7,880 bases of DNA, taken from contig JAUYMQ010000399.1 of assembly GCA_030698575.1 (NCBI GenBank), positions 1 to 7,880 of the forward strand, read 5' to 3'. The translations under genes and the position numbers were made by a program. This DNA is from Deltaproteobacteria bacterium. Its GTDB lineage: Bacteria; JAUYMQ01. Below are positions 3,871 through 7,880 of the stretch, piece after piece. Positions within the stretch are counted from its first letter, which is position 1; every line of letters starts with the position of its first letter. Below the pieces are notes generated by a model. The model made no database searches. It saw only the letters and a list, made by a program, of their open reading frames with translations, and had not been told where the DNA came from.

Positions 3871-5496
3871 ATGTCCGACACCCCGCTATTCCTGCAGCAC
3901 CGGCGCTGGAGCGTGTTCCTGCTCGTGTCCCTGTGCGGGGTCCTCTATCTCTACGGGCTCGGCACGCGGGACTTCGAAACTACCGACGAGGCACGCCGGG
4001 CGCTCGTCGTGCGCGGCATGGTGGATAGGGGAAACTACGCCGTCCCGGAGATCTCGGGCCACCCTTACCTCCAGAAGCCGCCGCTTTACTACTGGCTGGC
4101 CGCCATTGTCCAGAAAGCCTCCGGGAGCACGGACGAGTGGGTCTACCGGCTTCCATCGGCCCTGGCGGCCACGGGGAGCGTCGTCCTGCTTTTCCTGATA
4201 GCCGATCGACTTCTCTCGCGCCGCGCCGCCCTGGTGTCGTCAGCAATGCTCGCCACCTGCGCGCTGTTCATCGTCTACGGCGCTCGCGCCGGTATCGACA
4301 TGACGCTGTGCTTCCTGGTCACGCTCTCGATGCTCTGCCTGTTGCAGGCCCGCGAGGCGGACTGGCGGGGAACAATGGCCTGGGGTTTCTGGGGGGCAAC
4401 CGGGCTCGCCTTCCTCGCGAAAGGGCCCATCGGGTTGTTCTTCCCGCTGGCAGCCGCAACGGCGCTCGCAGCGGGGCCCGGGTTCGTCGCCGAGATACGG
4501 AAGATGCGCCCGCTCCTTGGCCTGCTCGTCGCGCTGGCCCTCGTTCTGCCCTGGGCCGCTCTGATCCTCGATCAAATCGGGGCCGAGGCCATGATCAGTC
4601 TCATGCGCGAGGAGGTTTTCGGCGGCTTCCGGGGAGGGCCGTCCAGGCATCCGCAGCCCCTCCTCTTCTATCTTTACGAGACCCCCGTCCTGTTCCTCCC
4701 CTGGGCCTTTCTCCTGCCGGCCGGGGTACTGGCGCTTCGCGAAAAAAAATCTGACGGGGAGCGAAAGGCGCTCCTCCTGGCGGCCGCGTGGCTGCTCCCC
4801 GCGCTGATCGTCTTCTCCCTCAGCCATCAGAAACGCGAATACTATCTCCTCCCCTCCTTCGGCGCCCTCGCACTCTGGATCGGCTGGACGGCGGATCGCT
4901 TCCTGCTCAGCCCTGCAACCGGTGATGAACGGGGTGTTGCGAGACGGCTCACGCGCCTCGGCTTCCTGGCGCTTACGGCGGTCGCCGCCGCGGGCGCTCT
5001 TGCGGGGGGCGCCTATCTGCGCTCCAGACATCCGGATCTGTCCGACGCGGTGGGCATAGCCCTCGCCGCCGTCGCGCTGTGGGCCCTTTTCGCGCTTATA
5101 TCGCTTCGGCGCGGGCGTCCCGGGCGCGCGATTGCCGCCGTTGTCATCTGCGCCGTCCTCTACGTCGGCACGGCGCGGGGAGCCCTTGCCGGCTGGCTCA
5201 ATGAGAAATACTCGCCACGGCACGCCGCATTGCAGATCGCGCGGGAGGTGCCCCCGGAAGCCGAACTGCTGAGCCTCTTCCGGTCGGAGCTGTTCATCGA
5301 GGCCTATGTCGGCAGGCCCGTGCTGCGGATCGACAATGACCGGGAGCTCCGCCGGCGGCTGGCCGCGGGCAAGAACGTCTACGTCCTCATCAACAGCGCC
5401 CTGTATCCCGCGCGAAGGCATCTCTTCCGCCAGGTCGTAATCCCCTCCATTGTGTTGCCCGGCAAGAGCAACGTAATCATGCTCGCCTCGAACTAG
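3871..5496 (+). CDS. ArnT/PMT-type (GT-C) integral membrane glycosyltransferase
   Basis: A 541-residue polytopic membrane protein from the chosen start. TM1 (about 13-30) leads into a periplasmic loop with TTDEARRALVVRGM (37-50), where D39-E40 match the acidic catalytic motif of the ArnT family. NYAVPEISGHPYLQKPPLYYW (55-75) is the matching family block. FLAKGP (181-186) and FSLSHQKREYYLLP (315-328) also match ArnT/PMT_2 positions. About a dozen hydrophobic segments follow, then a soluble periplasmic domain from about 445 to the end. Relatives move a sugar from a polyprenyl-phosphate carrier to lipid A, protein or another acceptor on the outer face of the inner membrane; donor and acceptor here are unknown. 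ATG 3871 is chosen because TM1 starts a dozen residues later, as in the family, although its Shine-Dalgarno sequence is poor. The next gene starts 16 bases after the stop. Confidence 0.87.
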   Translation: MSDTPLFLQHRRWSVFLLVSLCGVLYLYGLGTRDFETTDEARRALVVRGMVDRGNYAVPEISGHPYLQKPPLYYWLAAIVQKASGSTDEWVYRLPSALAATGSVVLLFLIADRLLSRRAALVSSAMLATCALFIVYGARAGIDMTLCFLVTLSMLCLLQAREADWRGTMAWGFWGATGLAFLAKGPIGLFFPLAAATALAAGPGFVAEIRKMRPLLGLLVALALVLPWAALILDQIGAEAMISLMREEVFGGFRGGPSRHPQPLLFYLYETPVLFLPWAFLLPAGVLALREKKSDGERKALLLAAAWLLPALIVFSLSHQKREYYLLPSFGALALWIGWTADRFLLSPATGDERGVARRLTRLGFLALTAVAAAGALAGGAYLRSRHPDLSDAVGIALAAVALWALFALISLRRGRPGRAIAAVVICAVLYVGTARGALAGWLNEKYSPRHAALQIAREVPPEAELLSLFRSELFIEAYVGRPVLRIDNDRELRRRLAAGKNVYVLINSALYPARRHLFRQVVIPSIVLPGKSNVIMLASN

Positions 5497-5512
5497 TCAG
5501 GGAGACTTTGCC

Positions 5513-6895
5513 ATGCACATGTCCCGCTTCGCCCCAATTCTCGCACTTGCGGCGGCACTTCTGGCCGCGCCACCGGTTGCCGCCCGCGGGGGACCGCCGC
5601 GCTACCAGGACATGGTGCGCGAGGAAATGCTTCCCAACGGCCTGCGCGTTCTCCTGCTGGAGGATCACCGGGCGCCGATCGTGTCGTTCCAGGTGTGGTA
5701 CCGGGTGGGAAGCCGGGACGAGAAGCTCGGGAAGACGGGACTGGCCCATCTGCTCGAGCACATGATGTTCAAGGGCACGCCGCGATTCGGCCCGAAGACC
5801 TTCAGCCAGACCATCGGCCGGAGCGGCGGCGACGACAACGCCTTCACGTCCCGCGACGCGACGGTCTATTTCGAGAACATCGCGTCCGAGAACATCGAGG
5901 TCGCCGTCGAGCTCGAGGCCGATCGTATGGCCCATCTCCTCCTCGATTCCAAGGCGTTTCTCTCCGAGCGCGACGTCGTGACGGAAGAGCGGCGCCTTCG
6001 GACGGAGGACGACCCGGGTAGCGAGCTGGCCGAGCAGCTCAACGCCGCGGCCTTCACGGCTCACCCGTACATGAACCCTGTCATCGGGTGGATGGGGGAC
6101 GTTCGCCGGCTCGATCCCGAGGATGCCCGCGCCTTCTACAAGAAGTACTACCGCCCCTCCAACGCGACGGTCATCGCCGTGGGCGATTTTGATTCGAAGA
6201 AGATGATCTCGCTCCTGAAAAAACACTTCGGCCCACTCCCCCAACTCCCCGCACCGGAGCGACCGGAGTACTCGGAGCCCGAGCAGCAAGGCGCGCGCCG
6301 CGTCGTGCTCCGCCGGACCGCGCAGCTCCCCATTGTCTACCTGAGCTACCACGCCCCCCGCCTGGGTGATCCGGACTTCGCGGCCCTCGACGTGCTCGAC
6401 GGGATTCTCTCGGGCGGGCGGAGCGCCAGGCTGCTTCAGGCAATGGTTTTCGAGAGCGGCCTCGCCACCGCGGCCTCCTCGAGCTACGACGGGCTCAGCA
6501 TCGATCCGAGCAACTTCCTCCTCTACGCACAGGTCTTTCCCGGAAAGACGATCCCGGACGTGGAGCGGGCGCTGCGCGCGGAAATGGCGAAGATTCTCGA
6601 CAGCGAAATATCAGCATCCGAGATCGGGAAAGCCCGGACGCAGATCGAAGCGAGCTGGTTCCGCGCCCAGGACTCGATGTTCTATCGCGGGATGCTGCTG
6701 GGAGAATTCGAGACGACGGGCAGCTGGCGCGATATTGACGACTACATCCCCGCCGTCCGCAAGGTGAAGGCCAGCGACATCCGCCGGGCCGCCGGGCGCG
6801 TGTTCACGGAGAACAACGAGACAGCCGCATACCTCGAGCCGACCGCGCCCGTGTCGGGCGGGACGGCAGAGCCGCATTCAGGAGGTGCCCGATGA
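5513..6895 (+). CDS. Secreted M16B zinc metallopeptidase, catalytic subunit
   Basis: A 460-residue protein with a signal peptide (hydrophobic stretch about 5-22, likely cut near A24 at VAA/RG), so it acts outside the inner membrane. The inverted zinc motif HLLEH (H79, E82, H83) and a third ligand E159 in VVTEERR are intact. The second M16 domain follows, with YRPSNATVIAVGDFD near 213-227. M16B peptidases enclose and cut short peptides in a chamber made of two such proteins. The substrate-binding Arg/Tyr pair found in the other half of M16 enzymes is absent here (V312 and T319 at those positions). The ATG at 5513 is preferred over the one at 5519 because GGGAG ends 8 bases before it. Its stop overlaps the next start (ATGA), which fits an obligate pair. 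The substrate is unknown. Confidence 0.92.
   Translation: MHMSRFAPILALAAALLAAPPVAARGGPPRYQDMVREEMLPNGLRVLLLEDHRAPIVSFQVWYRVGSRDEKLGKTGLAHLLEHMMFKGTPRFGPKTFSQTIGRSGGDDNAFTSRDATVYFENIASENIEVAVELEADRMAHLLLDSKAFLSERDVVTEERRLRTEDDPGSELAEQLNAAAFTAHPYMNPVIGWMGDVRRLDPEDARAFYKKYYRPSNATVIAVGDFDSKKMISLLKKHFGPLPQLPAPERPEYSEPEQQGARRVVLRRTAQLPIVYLSYHAPRLGDPDFAALDVLDGILSGGRSARLLQAMVFESGLATAASSSYDGLSIDPSNFLLYAQVFPGKTIPDVERALRAEMAKILDSEISASEIGKARTQIEASWFRAQDSMFYRGMLLGEFETTGSWRDIDDYIPAVRKVKASDIRRAAGRVFTENNETAAYLEPTAPVSGGTAEPHSGGAR
6880..6886 (+). promoter_or_regulatory. Strong Shine-Dalgarno site for the second M16 gene
   Basis: AGGAGGT lies just before the ATG at 6892, inside the end of the upstream M16 gene. 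It allows efficient initiation of the partner in addition to ATGA coupling, which suits roughly equal subunit output. Confidence 0.7.
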
Positions 6896-7880
6896 ACGTA
6901 CGCCGCATGCTTGCCCTGCTCCTGCTCGCGATCTGGGCCCTCCTTCAACCCGAGCGGGCTGTGGCCATCCCCGTGGAAACCTTCGAGGTGCCGCCTGGCG
7001 TTACGCTGATCGTCTCGAGGCAAACTCAAATTCCCGTCGTCTTCATCGTGATGGTCCTCCCGGGCGGAACGCTCGCTGAACCGGCCGGCAAGGCCGGGCT
7101 CGCAGCGGTCACCGCCGAGTTGCTTCAGCGCGGCACAAAGGCCCACCCGGGCAAGTCGCTCGCCGGGGCCTTCGACGCCATCGGCGCCGAGTGGAGCATT
7201 GACGCTTCGAGCGACATGGTCACAGTTTCGCTCTCCGCCCTTACGGATCATCTCGACGAAGCGCTCGATCTGCTGGGCGAGGTGCTAGCGACGCCCGCTT
7301 TCGAGGCGGCGGATTTCGAGAAGGTCCGCGCGGAGGCGATTGCCTCCCTGAAGGCCTCGGCCGAGGACCCCGGCTACCTCGCGGGCCGTGCGCTGCTTGC
7401 CATGCTCTACGATGGGCACCCCTACGGCGCCCCGGTCTCGGGGACGGAGGGCACGCTCGCATCGCTCACGCTGGAGGATTGCAAGAAATACTGGCGGCGC
7501 GTAGCAGGCCCCGCAGGCGTGGTCATCACAGCCGCCGGCGACGCGGACGGCAAGGATCTGGCGGGCCGGCTTCGCCACAGCCTCGACGCCTGGCTCTCCG
7601 CAGGCGGATCGGTATTCAAAGAAGTACCCCCCCTCCCGCCCCGGAGCGGCGATCCCGGAGTGAAGAAGATTAACGGTCCCTTCACGCAATCCACCATTCT
7701 CCTGGGCGAGCGGGGAATCACGCGAAACGACCCCGCCTACTATGCGCTCCAGGTCTTCAACTACACGCTGGGAGGGGGCGGATTCTCCTCCCGGCTTCTC
7801 AACGAGATCCGGGACAACCGCGGCCTCGCCTACTCGGTCAGCAGCAGCTTTGACACCCGCCTGCTGCCCGGCCCTTTCGA
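6892..7880 (+). CDS. Secreted M16B family protein, non-catalytic partner subunit (3' end outside window)
   Basis: 329 codons are visible; the C terminus lies beyond the window. A signal peptide is clear (RR at 4-5, Leu-rich core 7-18, AVA at 23-25 before IPVETF). The M16 fold is recognisable from GVTLIVSR, GLAAVTAELLQRGT and the C-terminal domain block GGGFSSRLLNEIRDNRGLAYSV. The zinc site is gone: where the partner has HLLEH this protein has AVTAE (72-76), and the third ligand aligns with A149. It keeps R307 and Y314, seven apart, matching the Arg/Tyr pair that holds the substrate backbone in M16 enzymes. It is thus the substrate-binding half, comparable to the alpha subunit of mitochondrial processing peptidase and the non-catalytic members of bacterial M16B pairs. 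It overlaps the catalytic gene by 4 bases. Confidence 0.9.
   Translation, partial: MNVRRMLALLLLAIWALLQPERAVAIPVETFEVPPGVTLIVSRQTQIPVVFIVMVLPGGTLAEPAGKAGLAAVTAELLQRGTKAHPGKSLAGAFDAIGAEWSIDASSDMVTVSLSALTDHLDEALDLLGEVLATPAFEAADFEKVRAEAIASLKASAEDPGYLAGRALLAMLYDGHPYGAPVSGTEGTLASLTLEDCKKYWRRVAGPAGVVITAAGDADGKDLAGRLRHSLDAWLSAGGSVFKEVPPLPPRSGDPGVKKINGPFTQSTILLGERGITRNDPAYYALQVFNYTLGGGGFSSRLLNEIRDNRGLAYSVSSSFDTRLLPGPF

Noticed and set aside
4240-5421. Leftward open frame of 393 codons inside the glycosyltransferase
   Set aside because: Its sequence is Gly/Glu/Arg/Pro-rich without domains, while the + strand encodes clear transmembrane segments and ArnT motifs.
5477-6352. Leftward open frame of 291 codons over the first M16 gene
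   Set aside because: Antisense shadow; the + strand carries the HxxEH motif and a signal peptide.
1-7880. CRISPR array, insertion sequence, tRNA, rRNA or phage genes
   Set aside because: No regularly spaced repeats, transposase or phage-like motifs, terminal inverted repeats with flanking duplications, or recognisable tRNA/rRNA sequences were seen on either strand.

Overview
The window is GC-rich (roughly two thirds G+C by eye) and densely coded on both strands. The gene set is that of a diderm bacterium that makes coenzyme F420: a CofE-type ligase, an ArnT-like membrane glycosyltransferase, secreted M16 peptidases with signal peptides, and a YihA/EngB GTPase. This combination fits lineages such as Desulfobacterota, Myxococcota, Binatota, Methylomirabilota/Rokubacteria or Acidobacteriota. 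The sequence alone does not decide between them.

Layout. (1) The 3' end of cofE runs rightward to 425. It converges on a MerR-family regulator (1044 to 517, leftward), and a near-perfect GC hairpin at 472-497 can terminate both. (2) The stretch 1045-1485 has no convincing protein gene. It holds the likely MerR promoter, an AT-rich patch near 1230-1265 and a very large hairpin at 1408-1453. (3) A tiny leftward gene at 1599-1486 encodes a 37-residue protein that is almost only Lys, Ala and Arg, resembling a histone H1 tail. It has a strong-looking promoter with A-tracts, a full Shine-Dalgarno sequence and the large hairpin as terminator. (4) Leftward, a class I PLP aminotransferase overlaps engB by 4 bases (ATGA), so the two are translationally coupled. 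(5) Rightward from a shared divergent region, an ArnT/PMT-type glycosyltransferase is followed closely by two M16B peptidase-family genes, which overlap each other by 4 bases. The second is cut by the window end.

How the genes work together. The two M16 proteins complement each other. The first has the zinc site HxxEH...E but lacks the substrate-binding Arg/Tyr pair; the second has lost the zinc site but keeps Arg/Tyr. They therefore look like the catalytic and non-catalytic halves of one secreted heterodimeric protease, probably co-transcribed with the glycosyltransferase. The aminotransferase and engB form a separate operon driven by a promoter whose -10 box contains the outermost possible ATG, so the real start is further in. 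The items most worth a second look are the Lys/Ala microprotein cassette, the untranslated region beside it with a possible small RNA, and the split-site M16 pair.
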